Origin: HGM12587 sp964580255
GTDB lineage: Bacteria > Bacillota > Clostridia > Lachnospirales > Lachnospiraceae
Assembly (NCBI GenBank): GCA_964580255.1
Contig: CAZOJX010000005.1
Span: 1-31,988 of the forward strand
Direction of reading: 5' to 3'
DNA length: 31,988 nucleotides
In this document: positions 6,996-15,565 of the stretch, piece after piece
Layout: the number at the start of each line of letters is the position of its first letter
Position numbering within the stretch: position 1 is the first letter of the stretch
Translations under genes and position numbers: made by a program
Notes under the pieces: generated by a model
Seen by the model: only the letters and a program-made list of their open reading frames with translations
Database searches by the model: none
Told to the model about the DNA's origin: nothing

Positions 6996-9065
6996 TTACA
7001 GTTTCATACAAATGTCCCATGCGCCCCAGATAACGCTGCGGAGATTTCCAACTTTCTGTGCATCTCCGATCACATGAACGTGTTTGCTCTTTGCAGCGAT
7101 CGGTGCAGGATTGTAGCCTACAGACAGGATCACAGAATCCGCATTCACGTTAAAGAGATTTCCTTCTTTATCTTTCAAAACAACACTTCCGTCGTTAATC
7201 TCTCCCAGGGAAGTTTCCAGATATACCGGAACCTGATTGGTCTTAAAGAAATCTCGCAGATAGCTGGTGTTTGCAAGACAGATTCCCGGTGTTGTAATAA
7301 GGTCATCCTGTGTTTCCACAATGACAGGCTTTTTGCCGTTCAAATACAGATCATATGCGATCTCACAGCCGGTAAGCCCGCCGCCGACAACTACAACCTG
7401 TTCGCCGACCGTTTTATTTCCAAGGAGATAATCTACGGCTTCGATCGCAGTTTCCGCACCTTTGACAGGAATTCTTTTCGCTTTTGCACCGGTTGCCACG
7501 ATGATCTCATCTGCTTCGATTTTGGAAATATCCTCAACTTCCGTATTCATTTTCAGTTCGATCGGATATTTGGCAACTTCACGGATATACCAGGCAATAA
7601 GGTCTCTGTCTTTTTCCTTAAAGGAAGGTGCTGCCGCTGCAACAAATACACCGCCAAGCTTATCAGTTTTCTCATAAAGTGTCACCTGATGGCCTCGTTT
7701 TGCACAAACGATCGCAGCTTCCATACCACCGATACCGCCGCCGATGACAGCGATCTTCTTCTGCTTTTTCGCCGGTGTAAGATGATATTTCTTTGACTGC
7801 ATGGTTTCCGGATTGAGGGCACAGCGGGCAAGTCCCATGGTATCCTTTAAATCCTGAGTATTGGCATGTCCCTTGGAAGAGGAGAAGTTAAAGCAGCCGC
7901 TGTGGCAGCAGATACAAGGCTTAATATCTTCAATTCTGTCTTCGATCAATTTGGTGATCCATTCCGGATCGGTTAAGAACTGACGGGCAACTCCTACCGC
8001 ATCGATCTTTCCGTCAGCAACAGCCTTCGCGCCAACCTCTGCGTCCATTCTTCCGGCACATACGACAGGAATATCCACAAATTTCTTAATGTGCGCCACA
8101 TCGTCCAGGTTACAGTTTTCCGGCATGTACATTGGCGGATGAGACCAGTACCAGGAGTCATAGGTTCCATTATCAGCATTTAACATGTCATAGCCTGCAT
8201 CCTGTAAATATTTCGCTGCCTTTTCGGATTCTTCCATATTTCGACCGACCTCTGTATATTTCTCTCCCGGCATAGCACCTTCACAGAAGCCCTTCAGTTT
8301 TGATTCTACGGAATATCTCAGAGATACCGGATAATCTTCGCCGCAAGCTTCTTTGATCGCTTTTACAACCTCAGCTGCAAAACGGTAACGGTTTTCAAAG
8401 CTTCCGCCATATTCATCGGTACGTTTGTTAAAGAATTCGATTGCAAACTGGTCAAGAAGATAACCTTCGTGAACAGCATGAACCTCCACGCCGTCAACTC
8501 CTGCTTCTTTACAAAGCTTTGCTGTCTTTGCAAAGGCTTCGATAATTTCGTGGATCTGCGCTACCGTCATTTCCGGGCATTCAATGTCGTGAGCCCAACG
8601 GGATTTCTGCGGTGAAGGTGATGCAAGCTCATGAGAAGTATCGATCACCGGTTTGATCAGCGCTCTGGTAATTTTGTTTTTATGTAACGGTGCGATCATT
8701 TCCGTAATGGCCCAGGAACGTCCCATACCAGCAGTCAGCTGAATGAAAAGTTTTGCTCCTGTTTTATGGATCTCGTCCATATATTCTTTCAGATCTTCAA
8801 ACATTTTCGGGTTCTGCCAAAGCCACTTTCCCCAGAAAGTATCACGCAAAGGTGCAATTCCCGGAATGATCAGACCTACATTATTCTGTGCTCTTTCCAG
8901 AAAGAGATTTGCCGCTTCTTTGTCAAAGTGACAGCCGGTAAGTTCAAACCAGCCAAACAGGGAGGTACCTCCCATAGGGCACATGACAATCCTGTTTTTA
9001 ATCTCAACATTGCCAATTTTCCAAGGCGTAAACAGAGCCTCGTATTTTTCATCCGTTTTGTTCAT
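6996..9065 (-). CDS. OYE-family NAD(P)H:flavin/Fe-S oxidoreductase (2-enoate reductase / BaiCD-like)
   Basis: A 689-residue three-part enzyme. Residues 1 to about 375 form an FMN-binding old-yellow-enzyme barrel, with HAVHEGYLLDQF at about 196-207 and the NKRTDEYGGS signature at 213-222. Cysteines C384, C387, C391 and C415 match the C-x2-C-x3-C...C [4Fe-4S] site of 2,4-dienoyl-CoA reductase. The rest is an FAD/NAD(P)H domain with GGGIGG at 442-447 and a second GGGLTG. Such enzymes reduce activated C=C bonds, for example 2-enoates or bile-acid intermediates. It is the first gene of the operon with aconitase X, starts 8 nt after AAAGGA, and has a strong promoter. It may reduce the unsaturated aconitase X product. 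Confidence 0.88.
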   Translation of the reverse strand: MNKTDEKYEALFTPWKIGNVEIKNRIVMCPMGGTSLFGWFELTGCHFDKEAANLFLERAQNNVGLIIPGIAPLRDTFWGKWLWQNPKMFEDLKEYMDEIHKTGAKLFIQLTAGMGRSWAITEMIAPLHKNKITRALIKPVIDTSHELASPSPQKSRWAHDIECPEMTVAQIHEIIEAFAKTAKLCKEAGVDGVEVHAVHEGYLLDQFAIEFFNKRTDEYGGSFENRYRFAAEVVKAIKEACGEDYPVSLRYSVESKLKGFCEGAMPGEKYTEVGRNMEESEKAAKYLQDAGYDMLNADNGTYDSWYWSHPPMYMPENCNLDDVAHIKKFVDIPVVCAGRMDAEVGAKAVADGKIDAVGVARQFLTDPEWITKLIEDRIEDIKPCICCHSGCFNFSSSKGHANTQDLKDTMGLARCALNPETMQSKKYHLTPAKKQKKIAVIGGGIGGMEAAIVCAKRGHQVTLYEKTDKLGGVFVAAAAPSFKEKDRDLIAWYIREVAKYPIELKMNTEVEDISKIEADEIIVATGAKAKRIPVKGAETAIEAVDYLLGNKTVGEQVVVVGGGLTGCEIAYDLYLNGKKPVIVETQDDLITTPGICLANTSYLRDFFKTNQVPVYLETSLGEINDGSVVLKDKEGNLFNVNADSVILSVGYNPAPIAAKSKHVHVIGDAQKVGNLRSVIWGAWDICMKL

Positions 9066-9133
9066 AAAAGTATTCCTTTCATTGTAATATTTCTGATTTC
9101 AGAGAATGTAAAATTTATCATTTCGATTTCCAT

Positions 9134-9162
9134 ATTATACCTTACGCAGCCAAAAATAACAA
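9134..9162 (-). promoter_or_regulatory. Promoter of the flavin reductase-aconitase X operon
   Basis: TTGTTA (9157-9162), a 17-bp spacer and TATAAT (9134-9139) lie on the minus strand about 70 nt before the flavin reductase start. The -10 box is perfect, suggesting a strong basal promoter. Confidence 0.75.
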
Positions 9163-9218
9163 CTAATTCCCCTTGCGGTTGTTTTCCTGTCTTATGTTTC
9201 CCGTCTTGCAAATTTTTC

Positions 9219-9246
9219 TTGTTATTTTAAAAGATGGTGCTATAAT
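9219..9246 (+). promoter_or_regulatory. Promoter of asnA
   Basis: TTGTTA (9219-9224), a 16-bp spacer and a perfect TATAAT (9241-9246). The leader to the asnA start is only about 40 nt, too short for a T-box; none is seen. Confidence 0.7.
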
Positions 9247-9292
9247 CAGAAGTTAGAGATAGTTTTTAGGATTTATAGGAGATATAGATATT

Positions 9293-10303
9293 ATGGAACA
9301 TTTAGTTATCCCTGCAAACTATCGTTCAGAGTTAAATCTGTACGAGACACAGGAAGCGATCAAAACCATCAAAGACTTTTTCCAACAGGCACTTTCCGAA
9401 CAGCTGACACTCCTTCGTGTCACCGCACCGTTGTTTGTGACTCCGGAATCCGGTCTGAACGATAACCTGAACGGTATTGAACGCCCGGTTGACTTTGACA
9501 TTAAGGAACAGGACGGAAAAACTGCAGAAATCGTACAGTCCCTTGCAAAATGGAAACGATTTGCACTGAAAAAATATGGTTTCCATCCGGGAGAAGGACT
9601 TTATACCGATATGAATGCGATTCGCAGAGATGAAGTGGCAGACAACATTCACTCCATCTTTGTTGATCAGTGGGACTGGGAAAAGATCATTTTAAAAGAA
9701 CAGCGCAACAAAGACACCTTAAAAGAAGTGGTTAGAAAAGTTTATAAAGCGATCAAAAAGACGGAAAAATATATGTCAATCCGTTATGATTACATAGAAG
9801 AAATCCTTCCAAAGGACATTTTCTTCATCACTTCCGAGGAATTGGCTGAAATGTATCCGGGCTATACTCCAAAGGAACGGGAAGATAAGATCGCAAAACT
9901 GAAAGGTGCCGTATTTATCATGGGCATTGGACATGAAATGCCGAACGGAGAACGCCATGACGGTCGTGCACCGGACTATGATGACTGGAACTTAAACGGT
10001 GACATCATCGTATGGTATCCCCTGTTAAATCGTGCCTTAGAGCTTTCCTCCATGGGAATCCGCGTAGACAGAGATGCACTTCTTAACCAGTTAAAGATTG
10101 CCGGCTGCGAAGAACGGGCAGAACTTCCGTTCCAGAATTCTGTAATCAACGGTCAGCTTCCATACACTATCGGCGGCGGTATCGGTCAGTCCCGTCTGTG
10201 TATGTTCTATTTAAGAAAAGCACATATCGGAGAGGTGCAGTGTTCCATCTGGCCGGAAGATATGCGTGAAGAAGCAGAATACTGCGGAATCAAACTTTTA
10301 TAA
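9293..10303 (+). CDS. asnA: Aspartate-ammonia ligase (asparagine synthetase A)
   Basis: A 336-residue class II aminoacyl-tRNA-synthetase-like enzyme of normal AsnA length. It makes asparagine from aspartate, ammonia and ATP, giving AMP. Family segments include an N-terminal LRVTAPLFV stretch, the GLNDNLNG motif, a FVDQWDWEK segment and a C-terminal GGGIGQSRLCM motif like the class II motif 3. GGAG lies about 12 nt before the ATG. It is a single-gene unit between its own promoter and a bidirectional terminator. The preference for ammonia over glutamine suits a gut habitat rich in ammonium. Confidence 0.95.
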   Translation: MEHLVIPANYRSELNLYETQEAIKTIKDFFQQALSEQLTLLRVTAPLFVTPESGLNDNLNGIERPVDFDIKEQDGKTAEIVQSLAKWKRFALKKYGFHPGEGLYTDMNAIRRDEVADNIHSIFVDQWDWEKIILKEQRNKDTLKEVVRKVYKAIKKTEKYMSIRYDYIEEILPKDIFFITSEELAEMYPGYTPKEREDKIAKLKGAVFIMGIGHEMPNGERHDGRAPDYDDWNLNGDIIVWYPLLNRALELSSMGIRVDRDALLNQLKIAGCEERAELPFQNSVINGQLPYTIGGGIGQSRLCMFYLRKAHIGEVQCSIWPEDMREEAEYCGIKLL

Positions 10304-10310
10304 TTGACTA

Positions 10311-10346
10311 AAAAAAGAACGAGATTTTTCAATCCCGTTCTTTTTT
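10311..10346. terminator. Bidirectional intrinsic terminator between asnA and dapF
   Basis: Sixteen-base arms (10311-10326 and 10331-10346) pair with one mismatch around a TTTC loop. The A run on the left and T run on the right give a U tract on each strand. Confidence 0.9.
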
Positions 10347-10348
10347 AT

Positions 10349-11188
10349 TTATGGAAGTTCAATTTCTCCGTCAAATACAGTGGCTGCCGGACCGGTCATG
10401 TAAACATGATTGTCTTCTTCCTTCCAGTGAATCTCCAGATCTCCGCCCAGAAGATGTACCAAAACCTTTCGTTCTGTAAATCCGTTTAATACCGACGCAA
10501 CTACCGATGCACAGGTACCTGTTCCGCAAGCCCAGGTTTCCCCGGAGCCACGCTCCCATACCCGAAGATTCATGGTATGTCTGTCGAGCACATTCATAAA
10601 TTCCGTATTGGTACGTTCCGGAAAACGCTCATGATTTTCAAATTTCGGTCCGATCTTTTCAATCTCCAGATTTTTGACCGGTTCGTCCAAAAATACGACT
10701 GCATGTGGATTTCCCATGGAAACACAGGTCATATGAAACTCCTGTCCGTCCACAAGGATCGGTTCATGGACGAGAGAATCTCCCTCTCCGATCACCGGAA
10801 TCAGTTCCGGCTTCAAGATCGGTTCGCCCATATCCACACAGGCCTTTGCCACCTTTCCGTTTTCGATAGTCAGCACAATGTGTTTGATCCCGGCTGCTGT
10901 TTCCACATCAACCTCCGTCTTTTTTGTCAGACCATAATCATAAATGTATTTCGCCACACAGCGGATTCCGTTGCCACACATGGCCGATCTGGAACCATCT
11001 GCATTATACATTTCCATATAACAGTCTGCCACTTCCGATGGCTTGATCAGGATCAGTCCGTCAGAACCGATGCCAAAATGTCTGTCACTGACAAATTGGG
11101 CTGTTTCCACCGGATTTTCTACTGTTTCTTCAAAACAGTTCACGTAAACATAATCATTTCCAATTCCATGCATCTTCGTAAATTTCAT
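10349..11188 (-). CDS. dapF: Diaminopimelate epimerase
   Basis: A 279-residue PLP-independent racemase that turns LL-diaminopimelate into meso-diaminopimelate for lysine and peptidoglycan synthesis. The two catalytic cysteines are visible: C71 in MCGNGIRC and C221 in WACGTGTC, at usual spacing. The start at 11188 (MKFTKMHG) follows GGGGAG by about 8 nt; the upstream extension overlaps clpX and is not coding. It lies 13 nt after clpX and is probably transcribed with it. No other dap gene is in the window. Confidence 0.95.
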   Translation of the reverse strand: MKFTKMHGIGNDYVYVNCFEETVENPVETAQFVSDRHFGIGSDGLILIKPSEVADCYMEMYNADGSRSAMCGNGIRCVAKYIYDYGLTKKTEVDVETAAGIKHIVLTIENGKVAKACVDMGEPILKPELIPVIGEGDSLVHEPILVDGQEFHMTCVSMGNPHAVVFLDEPVKNLEIEKIGPKFENHERFPERTNTEFMNVLDRHTMNLRVWERGSGETWACGTGTCASVVASVLNGFTERKVLVHLLGGDLEIHWKEEDNHVYMTGPAATVFDGEIELP

Positions 11189-11201
11189 CGCAAGCTCCCC
11201 T

Positions 11202-12629
11202 TTAGTTCCCTTTTTCTTCCAGAGCTTTGGTGCCCCGCATCTCAATGATCGGTCCGCCGGTATGCTCAATATATTCTCTGGTGATCGTTACTCGTCCAAT
11301 GTTGTCATCCTTCGGAATCTCATACATGATATCCAGCATAAATTCCTCAATGATCGCCCGAAGTGCTCTTGCTCCTGTATCCTTTTCCATGGCTCTTTCC
11401 GCAATGGCTTCCAGAGAATCCTCATTAAACAAAAGCTCTACCTCGTCCAGTTCCAAAAGCTTCTGATACTGTTTTAAAATCGCATTTCTCGGCTCTTTCA
11501 GGATTTTAACCAGCATTTCCTTCGTCAGTGCCTCCAAAGAAAGCAGGACCGGAAGACGTCCGATAAATTCCGGAATCATGCCGAAGCTTTTAACATCTGC
11601 TACCGTTACTTTCTGTAAGATATTTTTATCGTGATCATATTTATCCTTCAGATCCGCATTGAACCCGATCGAAGACTGCTTATTTAAACGTTCCTTGATG
11701 ATCTCCTCAATTCCCGGAAATGCACCGCCGCAGATAAATAAAATGTTTCTGGTATCGACTGTTTCCATTGGAACCATGCCGTTTTTGCTGTTAGAGCCCA
11801 CCGGCACGTCCACTTCTGCACCTTCTAAAAGCTTTAAAAGTCCCTGCTGTACCGCTTCTCCGTTGACATCTCTCTGATTCTGATTTTTCTTCTTACCAAT
11901 CTTATCAATCTCATCAATAAAGATAATGCCCCGTTCAGCCTTTTCCACATCATTGTCTGCTGCTGCCAAAAGCTTGGAAACCACGCTTTCAATGTCGTCA
12001 CCGATGTAGCCGGCTTCTGTCAATGTGGTAGCATCTGCGATTGCCAGCGGCACATCTAAAAGCTTCGCCAGCGTCTTTACCAGATAAGTCTTACCGCAGC
12101 CGGTCGGTCCGATCATCAGAATATTGGATTTTTCAATCTCAATGCTGTCCATCGTATTGGTGGCAACACGTTTGTAATGGTTATAAACTGCTACGGAAAT
12201 TGCCTTTTTGGCATATTCCTGCCCGATCACGTATTCGTCCAGCTGCTCCTTGATCTTATGCGGTGCCGGAATATCCTTCAGGTCAATGGCAGGCTTTTTG
12301 TCTGCTTTTTTCTTTTTCACCTTTTTTCTCGGTGACATCAGTCCCTGCAGATCTGCAAGATTGATCATACTGATGCTTGGGCCCTTCGGCACCTCCAGAT
12401 CGTCACTTTTTTCTGTATATTTTTCCAGATTTAACGGGCTTTGGCTGACTGCGTCCATCGTTTTTTGCATACAGTCAGGACAAATGTACATACCCTCCAT
12501 CATCGTGATCATTTTTCCGGTCTTACTTTCCGGTCGTCTGCAGACAAAACAGTATTTTTCATATTCCTCGTGTTTCTCAGAATCCTCTATCTCTGCAGGA
12601 TCCGTGATCTCTCTAAAATCTTCTGTCAT
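11202..12629 (-). CDS. clpX: Divergent ClpX-type AAA+ protease unfoldase
   Basis: A 475-residue ClpX-like protein, longer than the usual 410-430. It has an N-terminal zinc finger (C27-x2-C30 and C50-x2-C53), a Lys-rich linker (about 100-112), Walker A GPTGCGKT at 174-181, a pore loop GYIG at 207-210 (GYVG in standard ClpX), Walker B IIFIDE at 235-240, the ClpP-docking IGF at 321-323 and a GAR sensor-2 motif at 419-421. The RKH loop that contacts ssrA-tagged substrates is not recognisable at about 278-290. It is not beside clpP, tig or lon, so it is probably a second clpX that still docks ClpP but has other clients. It is transcribed toward dapF. Confidence 0.85.
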   Translation of the reverse strand: MTEDFREITDPAEIEDSEKHEEYEKYCFVCRRPESKTGKMITMMEGMYICPDCMQKTMDAVSQSPLNLEKYTEKSDDLEVPKGPSISMINLADLQGLMSPRKKVKKKKADKKPAIDLKDIPAPHKIKEQLDEYVIGQEYAKKAISVAVYNHYKRVATNTMDSIEIEKSNILMIGPTGCGKTYLVKTLAKLLDVPLAIADATTLTEAGYIGDDIESVVSKLLAAADNDVEKAERGIIFIDEIDKIGKKKNQNQRDVNGEAVQQGLLKLLEGAEVDVPVGSNSKNGMVPMETVDTRNILFICGGAFPGIEEIIKERLNKQSSIGFNADLKDKYDHDKNILQKVTVADVKSFGMIPEFIGRLPVLLSLEALTKEMLVKILKEPRNAILKQYQKLLELDEVELLFNEDSLEAIAERAMEKDTGARALRAIIEEFMLDIMYEIPKDDNIGRVTITREYIEHTGGPIIEMRGTKALEEKGN

Positions 12630-12674
12630 TTTTCAAACTACCTCTCTGTAAATCTACCGCTTTATCTTAACACA

Positions 12675-12702
12675 AAAGGGGCATAGATGCCTATACCCCT
12701 TT
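12675..12702 (-). terminator. Intrinsic terminator of htrA
   Basis: Arms at 12675-12686 and 12691-12702 pair over 11 of 12 positions around a 4-nt loop. On the minus strand the hairpin is followed by TTTTGTGTT. It separates htrA from clpX. Confidence 0.7.
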
Positions 12703-12740
12703 CCATTCTTCATAATTTTTTTAGATTTGAAGCCTTCTTT

Positions 12741-14090
12741 TTATTCCAGTCCGGCTGCCTTTCTGCTTCCTAAAACAACCTGGAAGGTCTGTTCCTCATA
12801 TCCGGACTCTCTGGTCTTCACAACGATCTCTACAGTCTCCCCGGCTTCATAGTAGGAAAGTGCTTCGATCAGTTCTGAATGACTGGCAATGCTGCTGCCG
12901 TCCAGTTTTACGATGACATCTCCGGCCTTGATTCCGGCTTTTTCTGCAGCTTCTCCTTTGATCACGCTCTTAATGTAGCAGCCGGTCGGCAGATCATAGT
13001 TCTGGGCAACATCAGAGGTAACGCTTAAACATTCAATACCAAGATAACCGGTCTTATCAGAATCTACCTTATCGCGTGTTTCTTTATTCATCAGATCTCC
13101 GATGATGGATTCTACTTCTGTGATCGGAATGGCATAACCCATACCTTCTACTTCTTCAGAAGCAAGCTTTGCAGAGTTGATACCGACGACTTCCCCCTTC
13201 ATATTCAGTAAAGCACCGCCGCTGTTTCCCGGATTGATCGCTGCATCAACCTGAATCAGACGATTAGTAATGGTCTCACCATTGCTTCCTGTCAGGGAAA
13301 CCTGTCTATTTAAAGCACTGACGATTCCTGTTGTTGTAGACTGACCATATCCTAAAGCATTACCGATGGCTACCACCTGTTCTCCAACCTGCAGTTCTGA
13401 AGAATCTCCGATAGCTGCGATCTTGATCTGATCTTTTGCTTCCTGCGGAATATCAGAAAGCTTTACAGAGATCACTGCCAGATCCTTCTGGGAATCATAG
13501 CCTTTGACCTTTGCGCTGACAACGTTTGCTTCGTCCTGATCTGTATCTTCGTCAAAGCTGAAATAAACACTCAGTTCCTGGGAATCAGAAACAACGTGAT
13601 AATTTGTCACGATCAAAAGCTCGCTGTCGTTCTGACCGATGATGATACCGGAACCGCTGCCGCTGGTCTCCTGCTGATAAGTACCAAACCAGCTTCTGAT
13701 TTCCTGTACCCCTTTGTTGTTAATGGAAACGATGGATGGCAGACACTGCTTTGCAATATCCGTTACATCAATGCTGTTTTTCACCGTTGCAGCAACATTT
13801 GCACCCGGTGTGGTTTTCTGAATCTCGGTCACAGTCTGCTGTGTTTTTCCGATTCCAGCCACATCATGTCCTAAATAGAGAACACCTAAAAATGCACCGC
13901 CGCCAACCACTCCGGCAATCAAGGAAAGACAAATAGTCTTAAGGATCGTTTTCCCCAGTCCACCTGTTTTTTTCTTTGGTTTTTCCACAGGTGGCGGTGT
14001 GACTGTCTCCACTCTGATATCTTCCGTACTTTCCCGTGCCTGTTCTTCATTGTCATTATAAAACGGACCTGTAAATCTATATTCGCTCAT
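12741..14090 (-). CDS. htrA: Membrane-anchored HtrA/DegP-type serine protease with one PDZ domain
   Basis: The protein has 449 residues. A cytoplasmic Pro/Lys-rich N-terminus (1 to about 47) is followed by one transmembrane anchor (about 52-75) and a trypsin-like domain with the triad His165 (TNYHVV), Asp203 (KDLAVI) and Ser290 (GNSGGALL). One PDZ domain lies at about 346-445. HtrA proteases degrade misfolded proteins at the outer face of the membrane. Two ATGs stand in tandem; the second (14090) is chosen because AAGGAG lies 6 nt away, against 3 nt for the first. It is a single-gene unit ending at the terminator at 12675-12702. No CssRS-like two-component system is next to it. Confidence 0.93.
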   Translation of the reverse strand: MSEYRFTGPFYNDNEEQARESTEDIRVETVTPPPVEKPKKKTGGLGKTILKTICLSLIAGVVGGGAFLGVLYLGHDVAGIGKTQQTVTEIQKTTPGANVAATVKNSIDVTDIAKQCLPSIVSINNKGVQEIRSWFGTYQQETSGSGSGIIIGQNDSELLIVTNYHVVSDSQELSVYFSFDEDTDQDEANVVSAKVKGYDSQKDLAVISVKLSDIPQEAKDQIKIAAIGDSSELQVGEQVVAIGNALGYGQSTTTGIVSALNRQVSLTGSNGETITNRLIQVDAAINPGNSGGALLNMKGEVVGINSAKLASEEVEGMGYAIPITEVESIIGDLMNKETRDKVDSDKTGYLGIECLSVTSDVAQNYDLPTGCYIKSVIKGEAAEKAGIKAGDVIVKLDGSSIASHSELIEALSYYEAGETVEIVVKTRESGYEEQTFQVVLGSRKAAGLE

Positions 14091-14194
14091 CATAATCTCC
14101 TTCCGTCACATAATCTTTTCTTTTTTCATGAGCATAGTCTATCAATGTTTTGTGACGAATCTGTGTTCTTCTTATTAAAAAAGTTTGAAGTTTC

Positions 14195-15556
14195 TTAGGA
14201 AATGCTTCTCATAGCGTCCTGCACCGTAGAAACTCCCACCAAAGTAATACCATCTACCGGTTCCATGGAATCCGCAGAAACCTTCGGCAGGATCACTTTG
14301 TGGAATCCCAGCTTCTTCGCTTCCATAACACGCTGTCTGGCCATGCTGACTGCACGTACCTCACCGCTTAAACCTACTTCGCCGAATACAATGGTTTTTT
14401 CATCGATGGGCCTATCCTGATAGCTGGAAATGATTGCCAGCACCATAGCAAGATCAATGGCCGGCTCATTCATACGGATTCCACCTGCAATGTTGATATA
14501 AGCATCACAGGAAGACAACGGCATATTCAGCCTCTTTTCCAAAACAGCCAAAAGAAGATTGACTCTGTTAAAATCCGTTCCTGCCGCCGTTCTTCTTGGA
14601 ATCCCGAAGCTGGTACGGCATACCAGGGACTGAATCTCTATGAGGATCGGACGGGTTCCCTCCATGGAGCAGGCAACCACAGAACCTGACGCATTCTCCG
14701 GTTTTCCGCTCAACATATATTCTGAGGGATTTGCCACCTCAGAAAGTCCGTCCTCCCGCATTTCAAAAACACCGATCTCATTGGTCGAACCAAAACGGTT
14801 TTTTACCCCTCGCAGGATCCGGTAAGAAGCATGTCGGTCTCCTTCAAAGTAGAGCACCGTATCCACCATATGCTCCAGGACTCTCGGACCTGCCACGGTT
14901 CCTTCCTTTGTCACATGTCCGACGATAAAGATCATAACTCCTTGCTTTTTCGCAAGCTGCATCAGCACAGACGTAGATTCCCGCACCTGGGAAACACTGC
15001 CCGGTGCCGAAGAAATGTCTTCGTTGCACATGGTCTGGATCGAGTCAATCACAGCTACCTTTGGTTTTTCTCTGGTAATGACCCCTTCGATCTGCTCCAA
15101 GCTGGTTTCACATAAAAATCTAACTGAATCGGCAAAAGAACCGATTCTTTCTCCGCGCATTTTAATCTGCTGCAGAGATTCCTCTCCGGATACATAAAGG
15201 GTGGAAATTCCCGCGGCCGCAAGATTTCTGCACACCTGCAGTAAGATCGTGGATTTTCCGATTCCCGGATCTCCCCCTACCAAAACAAGGGATCCCGGCA
15301 CGATTCCACCGCCCAGCACACGATCCAGTTCCTTTAATCCGGAGCTGATCCGCTGTGTCTCTGAGGTTTCGATTTCTTCTAAAGTTACCGGCTTTGCAAG
15401 TTCTCCTAAACTCTGGGACTTTTTCCCGGTTCCCTTGATCACCGGTTCCTCTACGAAACTGTTCCATGCCCGGCAGCCCGGACACTGTCCCATCCATTTT
15501 GCGGATTCATAACCACATTCCTGACAAAAAAATACATTGGTCTTTGCCTTTGCCAT
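14195..15556 (-). CDS. radA: DNA repair protein RadA/Sms
   Basis: A 453-residue RecA-like branch-migration ATPase of usual length. It has a zinc finger (C11-x2-C14, C25-x2-C28), Walker A GGDPGIGKST at 94-103, the RadA-specific KNRFGS motif near 250, and a C-terminal Lon-like domain. RadA processes recombination intermediates and aids transformation and repair. It starts 9 nt after the clpC stop with AAGGAG ahead, so it is cotranscribed with clpC, as in Bacillus. No strong terminator was seen in the roughly 100 bp before htrA. Confidence 0.95.
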   Translation of the reverse strand: MAKAKTNVFFCQECGYESAKWMGQCPGCRAWNSFVEEPVIKGTGKKSQSLGELAKPVTLEEIETSETQRISSGLKELDRVLGGGIVPGSLVLVGGDPGIGKSTILLQVCRNLAAAGISTLYVSGEESLQQIKMRGERIGSFADSVRFLCETSLEQIEGVITREKPKVAVIDSIQTMCNEDISSAPGSVSQVRESTSVLMQLAKKQGVMIFIVGHVTKEGTVAGPRVLEHMVDTVLYFEGDRHASYRILRGVKNRFGSTNEIGVFEMREDGLSEVANPSEYMLSGKPENASGSVVACSMEGTRPILIEIQSLVCRTSFGIPRRTAAGTDFNRVNLLLAVLEKRLNMPLSSCDAYINIAGGIRMNEPAIDLAMVLAIISSYQDRPIDEKTIVFGEVGLSGEVRAVSMARQRVMEAKKLGFHKVILPKVSADSMEPVDGITLVGVSTVQDAMRSIS

Positions 15557-15565
15557 AACTGCTCC

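Noticed and set aside
9247..9292. T-box or amino-acid riboswitch before asnA
   Set aside because: The leader is only about 40 nt and has no T-box sequence or terminator-antiterminator pair.
14104..14157. Inverted CGTCACA / TGTGACG pair upstream of htrA
   Set aside because: Only 7-bp arms about 40 nt apart, with no clear promoter geometry; likely chance.
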